Below, one piece after another: positions 26,086 through 34,347 of a DNA stretch of 64,000 nucleotides (its first letter is position 1; each line of letters begins with the position of its first letter). Both the position numbers and the translations under genes were made by a program. Location: the NCBI RefSeq assembly GCF_016735595.1, contig NZ_JAERRB010000001.1, positions 1,116,001 to 1,180,000 of the forward strand. The letters are read 5' to 3'. Source of the stretch: Chryseolinea lacunae. GTDB lineage: Bacteria; Bacteroidota; Bacteroidia; Cytophagales; Cyclobacteriaceae. The notes under the pieces were generated by a model. The model was not told the DNA's origin. It made no database searches and saw only the letters and a list, made by a program, of their open reading frames with translations.

Positions 26086-26265
26086 TGTAATATTGTTTAT
26101 AAAAAGATCATCGTATACTGCAGCCAGCCCGATAATTACCAGTAACAATCACATTAATTTTTGTTTGCGAGACGCGAACGAAGAGTAACGAACGGTAGGG
26201 GAATTAAAGATGGGAAAAAGACCACGATGTATCAGCCTTGATTCCAGTAAACTTAAACTACAGCA

Positions 26266-26273
26266 CAAAGGTA
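26266..26273 (-). promoter_or_regulatory. -7 element TACCTTTG for the CspA-type gene
   Basis: Perfect TAnnTTTG on the minus strand, 181 bases upstream of ATG 26085, between the hypothetical gene stop at 26325 and the cold-shock gene. Confidence 0.55.
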
Positions 26274-26324
26274 GTCCTTTGCCTGTGCTAAACCTACGTT
26301 ATCCAAAAGTATTTGGCGTGTTCG

Positions 26325-26711
26325 CTACGAAACCTCGCTTTCAGCCTCCAGAGGCTGTTCCACTACAGGCACGCGCACAATGTGCAACACAAACCGGTTG
26401 TCGAGTGTGAACTCAAACGTGTTCTTTGCCAGTTGTTCGCTGGCCTTGCGCGACATGTTGAGCATGCTCAGCAGGTCTTGCGCCGTGATCGAGTTCTTGA
26501 TGTTGTTCTTGGCTTTGCCCAGGTGAGCGTGTAGCACAAACGAAAAACTTTTCTCCTTTGGCGCCAGCGCCTTAAACTCATGTGCATAGAGTTTATACTG
26601 TTGCGGGCCTTCGGATGCAGCCAGCATAAGGTGTATGATGGCCGGGCGGTATTTGTTCCATAAGGAAAGGTAAGCTGTTGGGGTCATGGTGCTGAAAAGG
26701 TTGATATCCAT
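26325..26711 (-). CDS. Hypothetical protein, 128 residues
   Basis: Soluble protein without signal peptide or membrane segment; not assigned to a known family. It begins MDINLFSTMTPTAYLSLWNK and has mixed helices and strands (FKALAPKEKSFSFVLHAHLG, SITAQDLLSMLNMSRKASEQL). The codon usage and composition match its neighbours, which supports a real gene. The next gene upstream on this strand is the desaturase, 340 bp away, and the region between holds no other gene. Confidence 0.65.
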   Translation of the reverse strand: MDINLFSTMTPTAYLSLWNKYRPAIIHLMLAASEGPQQYKLYAHEFKALAPKEKSFSFVLHAHLGKAKNNIKNSITAQDLLSMLNMSRKASEQLAKNTFEFTLDNRFVLHIVRVPVVEQPLEAESEVS

Positions 26712-27051
26712 TGTGAGGGCTTTTTTTAAAGGTCAATGCGATTTTTTAGTCCAGGTATGTTCTGATCGAATGGCTATGGACAATGGCCTGTAGCCTCCGG
26801 GTTGCCCTCTCTTTTATCGTATGATGGGTGATCTGCCTGCTGCTCGTTGGGTTGCATCATGAGTTAACAATTAAAATACGTTTGCCAGAAACGCGCTGCC
26901 GGCACATTCATTCGCCAGCCTTTCTTCACAACTTCAGGCCCCAGGTCAGCCTAAGCCTCTATACCAAAAATGCATTTTACAATCCGCTGCATGCACCGCA
27001 AGGTGCGCAGCACTTCCCGTTCAAAACAAAAAGCGCTGCTCCAGGTTCCAC
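26712..27051. other. Intergenic region of 340 bp, nothing recognised
   Basis: Between the hypothetical gene start and the desaturase stop. No gene, terminator stem or repeat that I can support. Confidence 0.4.
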
Positions 27052-28146
27052 CTAGGCGGGTCTCACGCCGAGCTGCTTCAGCAGCTTGCCGTGTTTCACC
27101 AGCGCCTGAAAGAACGTGCGTGTGCTTTTGTAGGGAAGTCCAAACTCAGCCGCCGTGTCGCGCACGATACCGGAAATCTTCCTGTAGTGCACGTGGCAGA
27201 TGTTGGGAAACAAGTGATGTTCGATTTGAAAATTAAGACCGCCCACATACCACGAAAACCAGCGGCTTCGGTTGCCAAAGTTGGTGGTGGTGAGCAATTG
27301 GTGCACGGCCCAGTTGTTTTCCAGCGCGTTGGCTTCGTCAGGCAACGGAAAGGCTGTTCCTTCGATGACGTGCGCCGGCTGGAAAATGATGGCCAGGATG
27401 AAACCGGCAATGTAGTGCATGATGAGAATGCCCAGCATGATTTGCCACCACAAAAGGGGCGTCACCAGCAAAGGCAGCACAAAAATATAACCGATGTAGA
27501 GCAGTTTGGTGAAGATGAGGATGAACCACTCTGCCGTGATGTTTGCATTCTGGCGTTTGGCCAATCCCGATTTCTGATAGCGCACGATGCGCACAAAGTC
27601 TTTGAAGAACAGCCACACAATGGTCATGAGGCCGTAGAGAAACCACGCGTAGATAAATTGATACTTGTGCACTTTTTTCCAGGCCGTGTGGGGCGTCATG
27701 CGAAGGGCGCCGCGGGGGCTGATATCTTCGTCTTCCTCGTGCACGTTGGTGAAGGTGTGATGCAACACGTTATGCTGCATTTTCCAGTTGAAGGCGTTGG
27801 CGCCGATGAGGTTCAGCGAATAGCCGATCACAATGTTGATCCAGTTGCGTTTTGCATAGGCACCGTGGTTGGCATCGTGCATCACCGACAGGCCGATGCC
27901 GGCCAGACCAAGGCTCATCACCAGCAACGCCGGCAGCAACATCCAGGATGTTGACACCACGTTTGTTACAATCAGCACATAGGGACCTATGTAGGCCGCG
28001 AACATGCAAATTGTTTTGATCACCATTTCCAGGTTGGCATGGCGACTGATTTTGTGGTTCTTGAAATACTCGTTCACGCGCTTGTTCAGCGTGACGGAGA
28101 AATCGCGATTGGTGTTGGCAAACGTGATGGTTTTGGGGTTTTGCAT
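27052..28146 (-). CDS. Membrane fatty acid (acyl-CoA/acyl-lipid) desaturase
   Basis: 364 residues with about four transmembrane helices. The three histidine boxes of the di-iron desaturases are present: HDANH (90-94), HNVLHH (125-130) and QIEHH late in the chain (FQIEHHLFPNICHVHY). The QxxHH third box and the long middle loop are typical of front-end or linoleoyl-CoA-type desaturases in Bacteroidota. It introduces a cis double bond using O2 and an electron donor encoded elsewhere, which would matter for membrane fluidity; the cold-shock genes about 1 kb away fit that theme but are not in the same transcript. Confidence 0.9.
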   Translation of the reverse strand: MQNPKTITFANTNRDFSVTLNKRVNEYFKNHKISRHANLEMVIKTICMFAAYIGPYVLIVTNVVSTSWMLLPALLVMSLGLAGIGLSVMHDANHGAYAKRNWINIVIGYSLNLIGANAFNWKMQHNVLHHTFTNVHEEDEDISPRGALRMTPHTAWKKVHKYQFIYAWFLYGLMTIVWLFFKDFVRIVRYQKSGLAKRQNANITAEWFILIFTKLLYIGYIFVLPLLVTPLLWWQIMLGILIMHYIAGFILAIIFQPAHVIEGTAFPLPDEANALENNWAVHQLLTTTNFGNRSRWFSWYVGGLNFQIEHHLFPNICHVHYRKISGIVRDTAAEFGLPYKSTRTFFQALVKHGKLLKQLGVRPA

Positions 28147-28578
28147 TATTCGATTTTATAATAAGAATGGCAATTCTGACGAAGATCCTTGCGCACAATG
28201 TCGTGCATCTTCTGTACTGTTGTTAACACCAGGCGTGAACATTAAATTTCACAGCGTCAAATAAACCGGCATTACTAATTGTGGAAGGGATTAAGAAACT
28301 ACTATTCCGCGGGAAAGAATTAGGGCAGTGTTATTAAAAGAATCCGCAATTGATGCTGTAAAGATACCTCGAATAAAGTTACCAACCTACACTTTCCCAA
28401 AAGGGCACGATGAATTGAAAGCGTCACAAAACCACAATATGCAGCTGCATTTGTCGTTAGATAACGCTCTGTGAAGCGCGCGCGAATGTTGCCCGCACGT
28501 TTGTCTCAGATTAGGATGTGCTTTAAATGCTGTTTCGGACCAAAATAAAATCACAACCAACCCGAAACACGAATCGCA
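28147..28578. other. Intergenic region of about 430 bp, nothing firm
   Basis: Lies between the desaturase start and the DUF418 stop. It has low GC. A GTGAA/TTCAC inverted repeat occurs near 28238 but its 8-base spacer does not fit a known operator. No gene was recognised. Confidence 0.35.
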
Positions 28579-29919
28579 TCACGACACCGAAACCGGTTTC
28601 ATCACGGTGGTGTCTTCTGTTCCCTTGCGAAACGGTTGCCGTTGCCAATAGGTTAACGCGCGCCACGCCCACTCCAGCGGACCAAAATGAAAGTAGCGCA
28701 GCCAGAGCGGACTCACCACCAGCTGAACCAGCCAGACGCCAAACACCACATAGTAAAGCTCATGCCGCATCAGCTTCCCATACATGCCAAAGCCGATGCC
28801 CAGAAAAACCGTGTTGCAAATGAGCGTTTGCATGATGTAGTTCGTGAAAGCCATTTGTCCCACCGCCGCCAGCGCGCGTTGCAGCAAGGGAAAAACGCCC
28901 GACTTGATGAACAGCATGATGACACCGATGTGCCCGATGGTGGTGAACAGTCGCCCGAGGTCGTAGGTGATGCTGGTGACTTCGCGCGACATCACGCTGA
29001 AGTGCTCACGCAGCATGTGGGCGGTTTCAAAATAATTCACGGTGAGGCCCACGGCATAGCCCACACCCACCATGCCAAGATAGTAGGCGTTGGTGCGGGT
29101 GGCTTTGAAAATGCCGTTCTTCAAAAACGCCATGCCCATCAACATCATGGCCAACACGTCAAAAAAGAAGTAACGATACATGATGAACGTTTCCATGAAT
29201 TGATTGATGGATGCCTTGAACCACACGATGTCGAAGTAGCTGCCGTGGCGCCCGGCAATATCTTCCTTGATTTTTTCGGCCGATGGTTTTTGTTCCGCCA
29301 GGATGCCCTGCCACGTTTCGATGGCTTTGGTTTCTATGGGTGTCAGGGTTTGTCCGGCTTTTTGTTTTTGTTCGGCGGCCGTGGCATGCTGAAATGCATA
29401 GTTTGCTACCAGGTAGTCTTTCACAGACAGCAACGTGAGAAACGACAACAACACCACTGCGCCGATCATAAGATGTTTTGGTTTCCACACTCTGAAACTG
29501 AAAGCAACCATGCCCACCAGCGCATAGGCATAGAGAATCTCGCCATCCCACAGCAACACATAGGCATGCAGAACGCCAAACAGCAACAGCCACGTGATTC
29601 TGCGAAAGTAAAGATCGGTGACCGACACGCCGTGCACCGTTTCGGTGGCGCGGCTGGTGAACAGGATGATGCCGGCACCAAACAGCATGGAGAACATGCC
29701 GCGCATGGTGCCTTCAAAAAACATGGAGCTGATCCACCACACCCGCAGGTCCCACCCTTCGGCACCACCCGACACGGTGGGATCGAAATAGGCATGCGAC
29801 AAACCGAAGCTGGTGATGTTCATGAGCAAGATGCCGAGCAAGGCAACGCCGCGTATGGTATCCATGGCGTTGATTCTGCCGCTACCGACGGTAGGCGCAA
29901 AAACTTGAGAGGTTGACAT
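28579..29919 (-). CDS. DUF418 domain-containing integral membrane protein
   Basis: 446 residues with about ten hydrophobic helices. The family N-terminal signature is DTIRGVALLGILLMNI (~20-35), and the C-terminal part (FTNYIMQTLICNTVFLGIGFGMYG, then WLRYFHFGPLEWAWRALTY) is the DUF418 domain. The family is related to acyltransferase-3-like membrane proteins and is widespread in Bacteroidota; its reaction is not known to me. ATG 29919 gives the canonical start; the extension to 30042 is not conserved in character. It is divergent from the gene at 30123. Confidence 0.92.
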   Translation of the reverse strand: MSTSQVFAPTVGSGRINAMDTIRGVALLGILLMNITSFGLSHAYFDPTVSGGAEGWDLRVWWISSMFFEGTMRGMFSMLFGAGIILFTSRATETVHGVSVTDLYFRRITWLLLFGVLHAYVLLWDGEILYAYALVGMVAFSFRVWKPKHLMIGAVVLLSFLTLLSVKDYLVANYAFQHATAAEQKQKAGQTLTPIETKAIETWQGILAEQKPSAEKIKEDIAGRHGSYFDIVWFKASINQFMETFIMYRYFFFDVLAMMLMGMAFLKNGIFKATRTNAYYLGMVGVGYAVGLTVNYFETAHMLREHFSVMSREVTSITYDLGRLFTTIGHIGVIMLFIKSGVFPLLQRALAAVGQMAFTNYIMQTLICNTVFLGIGFGMYGKLMRHELYYVVFGVWLVQLVVSPLWLRYFHFGPLEWAWRALTYWQRQPFRKGTEDTTVMKPVSVS

Positions 29920-30122
29920 GGGATGAGAGGGGTTAGAGGGTACTTCGGGAATGAATATAAAAAAAAGTAAACCGATATGCCAGCCCTGAAAACAGTGTGA
30001 TGCATACGGAACGTTAATTTTTTTTAACGTCGGAACACGCATCCTAAACCAGCCGCTCGTGGTGACGGGCGTTGGTTCTTTTCTTGAAAATGAGGTTATT
30101 TATCATTCGGTCACCCAAGCTT

Positions 30123-31616
30123 ATGCATTCCATTGAATCGTTATACTCGTTAGTGCAGTGTATGTCGAAATCGGAGAAGCGGTATTTCCGTTTGAACACC
30201 GACATACAGAAAGGTGAGAAGGCCTACATTGCATTGTTCGATGTTCTGGAATCGTGCCACGAGGTTTCGTCGCTTCACGCCGCGGTGGCACGCGCCTTTC
30301 CCAACACCCGCGTGGAGCCCGCCCGCAAACATCTTTACAAGGTGTTGATGAAAAGCCTTCGCCAATACACGCGCGAAGACATTGACGTGAAACTTATGAA
30401 CCTGTTGCAGGACAGTCGCATTCTCTACAACCGCGGGCTGGTGAAAATGAGTTTCGACCAGTTGGCCAAGGGAAAACAACTGGCGCTGGTGCACGAAAAA
30501 TTTATGTACTACGCCCTGCTGGCCAAGCAGGAACTTCATTCTCTGGAGCGTCTGCAATTTGCCGGCACATCGGAAGCGGCCCTCATCGAAAAGCAGGAAA
30601 TGCTGGGACGCATGCTGGAACAGGAAAGCAAGATCAGCAAACACGCCATGCTCTTTGAAGTGTTGTTGCTGCGCTATCGGAAAAATGGCGTGGCGCGAAG
30701 CGCGAAAGACATTACGGTGCTCAATGACTTGTTGCTGGAAGAATATCAACTGCTGAAGGACGCGCGCTACAAATCGTTTCACGCCGACCAGCTTCACCTG
30801 CACTTTCAGTCGACCTATTTTCAGATGACGGGCGATCCGCAAGGCAGCCTGGACGTGTTTCATGAGCTGAACAGCCTGTTCCAAAAAAACCGCCACCTCT
30901 GGAAAGACACACCGCTCTATTACCTGCAATTGCTGGAAGGCATTCTCTATGACCTGCGCTGGATGGGCAAGTATGACGACATGGACTTTTTTCTTGGCGA
31001 ACTGAACACACTGGCCGAGCTGAGCGAAGAGCTTCACCTGGTGGTGAAATACAAAACGGTGGAATATGACCTGCTCCGAAAGGTAGACCAGGGGTTGTTT
31101 GCCGACGCGTGGCGCGTGCTGGAACACCATAAGGCCATGATCGCGAAAGAGGCGCATCAGCTTCCCTTTTACATGGAGCTGGCCTTGCAGTTGGCCATGG
31201 TGCGAACCTATATGACGCACGGCCACTATTCGCCGGCGCTGAAGATCATCAACAAAATATTGAACCTCCCTCCCGATGCCGTGAACCCTTCGCTGCACAC
31301 GCTGTTTCAGTTGCTGAACCTGCTGGTGAATGCCCTGATGGACGACGTGACCTATCTCTCGCACGCCCTCCGCGCCGTGGAGCGCAAATTGAAATCGGAG
31401 CGCAAGCTGTTTGAAACGGAACAGCTCATTTTGTCGACGCTGAAAAAGTGGGTAGCCCACAAACCGGTTGCCGCGCTGGAGGCTGGACTGGTTACCCTGG
31501 CGGAGAATCCTTATGAACACCAACTGATCCGCGAGCTGTGTTTGAAATTCTGGTTTGGGAAAATGAAGTTTCAGAAAGATGTTGGCGCGCGCCGGTATGC
31601 GGTTGTTAAAAAGTGA
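30123..31616 (+). CDS. Conserved Bacteroidota hypothetical protein, helical-repeat type
   Basis: 497 residues, soluble, almost all alpha-helical, with no signal peptide. It begins MHSIESLYSLVQCMSKSEKRYFRL; the SKSEKRYFRL phrase near the start followed by 'KAYIALFDVLE' is shared by a Bacteroidota family that I remember without assigned function. The repeated pattern of paired amphipathic helices looks TPR-like, which would suggest a protein-binding scaffold. The start at 30123 matches the family start; the upstream in-frame ATG at 30099 and GTG would add a basic leader. It converges with the phosphotriesterase-like gene 33 bp downstream. Confidence 0.8.
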   Translation: MHSIESLYSLVQCMSKSEKRYFRLNTDIQKGEKAYIALFDVLESCHEVSSLHAAVARAFPNTRVEPARKHLYKVLMKSLRQYTREDIDVKLMNLLQDSRILYNRGLVKMSFDQLAKGKQLALVHEKFMYYALLAKQELHSLERLQFAGTSEAALIEKQEMLGRMLEQESKISKHAMLFEVLLLRYRKNGVARSAKDITVLNDLLLEEYQLLKDARYKSFHADQLHLHFQSTYFQMTGDPQGSLDVFHELNSLFQKNRHLWKDTPLYYLQLLEGILYDLRWMGKYDDMDFFLGELNTLAELSEELHLVVKYKTVEYDLLRKVDQGLFADAWRVLEHHKAMIAKEAHQLPFYMELALQLAMVRTYMTHGHYSPALKIINKILNLPPDAVNPSLHTLFQLLNLLVNALMDDVTYLSHALRAVERKLKSERKLFETEQLILSTLKKWVAHKPVAALEAGLVTLAENPYEHQLIRELCLKFWFGKMKFQKDVGARRYAVVKK

Positions 31617-31649
31617 GTTTGCCTGCATGACAGATACAGCGTTCGCATT

Positions 31650-32675
31650 TCACAGCTTCCGCACCCTGACCGTGAATGCGCTTGCGGGATTCGCTATGAA
31701 GAGCATGTCGAGTTCCGCTTGTGAAAATCCGTTTGCTTTCAGGGCTGGGATAAACTGTGTGAAGATGCAGTTGTAGTCTTTGTAATTGCCTCCGTTTGGT
31801 TCGCCCACGTTATACCATCCCGAGTCTTGCGACACCAAGACGCGGTGAAGAAGTTTTTCCTTCTTCATGTTTTGAAGACGCTCCACATTTTCCTGCACCG
31901 TTTCGGGATTGACGCCGTCGAACGACACCCAGCTTTCTTTACGGGCGGCCTCCACGTGATAGGCCTTGTCGGTTTCGTTTTGGGCGTGCACCCAGATGCG
32001 CGCAGCGGGCGACACACCGCGTGCAGCAAGAATGACAAGCTGTTCGCGTGCAGCGTTGCCGTTGCCCGTGTGCACGGCGAGCGTGAGGCCGGTGGCGAGG
32101 TGTGTGAGGGCGGCGCTGTCGATGATTTTGCGTTGGGTGTTGGTTAGGGGTGCTTTGTCTACGCTGGTTTTGATGAAGCCGGGGCGGATGCCGGTGCCTT
32201 CGATGCCGTGGTGAAATTCGTCGGTCCAGCGGGCGGCGAGTTGTTCGGCGGTTTCGGTGTAGGCGTGTTTGGGGAGGAAACGTTCTTCCACGGCCCCGTA
32301 GTAGCCCGTGTTGGTGATGATGTTAAGGCCTGTGGCATCGGCGAGGCGTTTGAGCAGGAGCACATCGCGACCGAGGTAGGCCGGTGAACAATCGATGAAG
32401 GTTACACAGCCGCGTTTCTTCACGTCCTGGAGAAAGGGCAACGCGCGGGCAAACACTTCGTCGGCCACGTAGCGGTCGCGGCTGTATTTTTCGGCGCCGA
32501 TGAAGTCGGCGAGTACGTGTTCGTGGGTGAGGGTGAATTTCAGGTCGCGTGGGCGAAGGGGGCCGTTGACGCCGATGATTGTTTCGTCGGCGGCGCGGGC
32601 TGCCGTGACGTGTGGAAAGGTGGCGGCGGTGGCTACCGTTGCTATCGTTTTGTGAATGAATTTTCTGCGGTTCAT
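31650..32675 (-). CDS. Secreted phosphotriesterase-family metal-dependent hydrolase
   Basis: 341 residues. The N-terminus MNRRKFIHKTIATVATAATF is a twin-arginine-type signal, so the folded enzyme is probably exported. The amidohydrolase-fold ligands are visible: HEH (51-53), the bridging Lys in RPGFIKTSVD, His in LAVHTGNG, His in IWVHAQNE, and Asp in LVSQDSGW. This is the phosphotriesterase/lactonase family (PF02126); natural substrates of relatives are usually lactones or esters. ATG 32675 was chosen for the Tat motif; an in-frame ATG lies at 32702. It is divergent from the VOC gene. Confidence 0.88.
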   Translation of the reverse strand: MNRRKFIHKTIATVATAATFPHVTAARAADETIIGVNGPLRPRDLKFTLTHEHVLADFIGAEKYSRDRYVADEVFARALPFLQDVKKRGCVTFIDCSPAYLGRDVLLLKRLADATGLNIITNTGYYGAVEERFLPKHAYTETAEQLAARWTDEFHHGIEGTGIRPGFIKTSVDKAPLTNTQRKIIDSAALTHLATGLTLAVHTGNGNAAREQLVILAARGVSPAARIWVHAQNETDKAYHVEAARKESWVSFDGVNPETVQENVERLQNMKKEKLLHRVLVSQDSGWYNVGEPNGGNYKDYNCIFTQFIPALKANGFSQAELDMLFIANPASAFTVRVRKL

Positions 32676-32877
32676 AAAGGGCGGGCTCTTTTGGTGCGCC
32701 ATTGAATAACGTGAATAAAAACAACTCTTAGAACCGCCTTTGGACGAACTGCGATGTTTGCCGGACATACAACCACGTTTGCTTTGGAAGTCGCATACCA
32801 AGAGGCGGACTTACGAAGTTTTTGCTTTTGCTTTCGGTGTCTGGTTCGGGTTACATTTATTGATCAATGCTGTTGAC

Positions 32878-33228
32878 ATGAAAATAAATTTGCTTGTACT
32901 CAAAACTTTTAACCCGAAAGCCCTATCTGAGTTTTACGAAATGCTTGGGATCACATTTGAACATCACCGGCATGGGAATGGACCGATGCATTATGCTGCG
33001 AACATCGAAGGTGTTGTCTTTGAGATCTATCCTCTTTCCCACGACAAAACCGTTGACAACACGTTGCGTCTGGGCTTTACTGTCGAAAATTTAGATGGTG
33101 TGATTGAAAAGATTACTCAGCACACAGGAAGGGTTACGAAGGTTCCGGCGATCACAGAATGGGGGCGGATTGCCGTTGTTGAGGACTTGGATGGGCGGAA
33201 GATTGAATTAAAGGAAGCGGCAATATGA
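32878..33228 (+). CDS. VOC/glyoxalase-superfamily protein
   Basis: 116 residues forming two beta-alpha-beta-beta-beta modules: FNPKALSEFYEMLGITFEHH in the first and FTVENLDGVIEKITQHTGRV then VVEDLDGRKIELKE in the second. Possible metal ligands are His34 to His43 in the HHRHGNGPMHY segment, Glu in VVFEIYP and Glu in RKIELKE. Short members of this superfamily act in resistance, isomerisation or dioxygenase reactions; the reaction here cannot be told. ATG 32878 is used because the upstream extension of the frame is not part of the fold. Confidence 0.82.
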   Translation: MKINLLVLKTFNPKALSEFYEMLGITFEHHRHGNGPMHYAANIEGVVFEIYPLSHDKTVDNTLRLGFTVENLDGVIEKITQHTGRVTKVPAITEWGRIAVVEDLDGRKIELKEAAI

Positions 33229-33371
33229 CAGTGCTTCCTTATGGAAAGTGCAACAATCCACTAAAAAGAAAGCCAGGTTACTCGTGATGTTCAAGGCTCA
33301 CCAAGAGGAACGTGCTGCCTCTTTATTAATCATCGAATTTATCTATACATAAAACAACACACCATTTCCCT

Positions 33372-34097
33372 ATGAAAACCATCACGTCTCTCCTGTTATG
33401 CCTTATCGCATTCACCTCCCTGTCTCAAATAACGACCACACCCAATCAGGCAGCCGCTTCTGCCCCGGGTAGCCGGTTCATTGAAGTTACCGGTGTAGGT
33501 GAAATAAACGTCGATCCCAACATCATATATCTGTCCATAGAATTGAAAGAATATAAAAAAAGCGGGAAAATCGTTTCGCTTGAGCAGTTGGAAGACCAAT
33601 TAAAAAAGGCTCTTCAGGTTGTAAGCATTCCCGTGGAGAATTTGAAAGTGACCGCCTCGTCGGGCAGACAGAGTGCCTTAAAAAAGATGAATGCCGATTT
33701 GTTGATCAGCAAGCGTTACATGCTCAAGTTAACAAACATTGATCTCCTGAACCCACTTCTTGGAGAACTGGCCAATGTCGAAATTTTATCAGTGGCCGTC
33801 ACGGAAGTGACGCACACAGAGATCGAAAAATATAGAACGGAAGCTAAAGTGAAGGCCGCTAACAATGCGCTCGAAAAAGCGACGCTACTGACATCAAGCC
33901 TGAACGGCAAACTGGGACCTGTGCTGGAGATAAGTGAGATGAACTTCAACGACCGTCTGGTATTGCGAGGAAAGATTGACTATCAGCCGCGATTCGAAGA
34001 CACTTCGTACTATGATTCTGACAAGCCGCAAAACGATGTTGCTTTTGAGCAGGTTAAAATATCGTATACATTAATCGCAAAATTCAGAATCGAGTAA
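33372..34097 (+). CDS. SIMPL (DUF541) domain secreted protein
   Basis: 241 residues. Signal peptide MKTITSLLLCLIAFTSLSQ. The SIMPL domain starts at FIEVTGVGEINVDPNIIYLSIEL (~35-57), and the middle has EKATLLTSSLNGKLGPVLEISE, the conserved 'A..lA..lg..lG.v..i.e' motif. The family is periplasmic and probably oligomeric, with a poorly known role (linked to stress tolerance in E. coli YggE). No operon partner is seen. Confidence 0.9.
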   Translation: MKTITSLLLCLIAFTSLSQITTTPNQAAASAPGSRFIEVTGVGEINVDPNIIYLSIELKEYKKSGKIVSLEQLEDQLKKALQVVSIPVENLKVTASSGRQSALKKMNADLLISKRYMLKLTNIDLLNPLLGELANVEILSVAVTEVTHTEIEKYRTEAKVKAANNALEKATLLTSSLNGKLGPVLEISEMNFNDRLVLRGKIDYQPRFEDTSYYDSDKPQNDVAFEQVKISYTLIAKFRIE

Positions 34098-34224
34098 TGA
34101 CTGGAGCGACTATTTTTTTCGCAAAGTTGCTGAGAACAAGAATCACACGCATGAATTAGCTCTATTGGCGTTCTTTTGAAACGCTGCTTAATAATAACTT
34201 CAACGCTACTACTTGTATGGCATA

Positions 34225-34316
34225 GCACCCGCGACCTGCGTTAGCGATAGGAACGGAAAGCCCGCAGTGCGGCGGGTTTGGGGGTGGGCGGACTTGCAGT
34301 GGATAGCGCGGGCCGA
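34225..34316 (+). other. Structured intergenic element (candidate repeat or small RNA)
   Basis: A GC-rich block in the 250-bp gap between SIMPL and the ABC permease. An outer stem CCCGCG (34228-34233) pairs with CGCGGG (34307-34312). Inside it an 8-bp hairpin AAGCCCGC (34258-34265) with GCGGGTTT (34272-34279) has loop AGTGCG. The unpaired phrases GCGTTAGCGATAGGAACGG and GGACTTGCAGTGGATAGC resemble an intergenic motif that I recall recurring in Bacteroidota genomes. Whether it is a transcribed RNA or a REP-like repeat is unknown. Confidence 0.5.
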
Positions 34317-34347
34317 GGATACGAGGCAACGCCATGACTACTGTGCA

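Noticed and set aside
28238-28256. GTGAA/TTCAC inverted repeat as a Crp-type site
   Set aside because: The 8-base spacer does not fit Crp/Fnr half-site spacing and no promoter is positioned by it.
28687-29916. 409-residue open frame opposite DUF418
   Set aside because: Covers the same DNA as the DUF418 gene and is His/Gln-rich without motifs.
30150-31628. Long open frame on the minus strand opposite the helical-repeat protein gene
   Set aside because: Gln/His/Val-rich composition typical of an antisense frame, no fold or motif, fully overlapped by a better gene.
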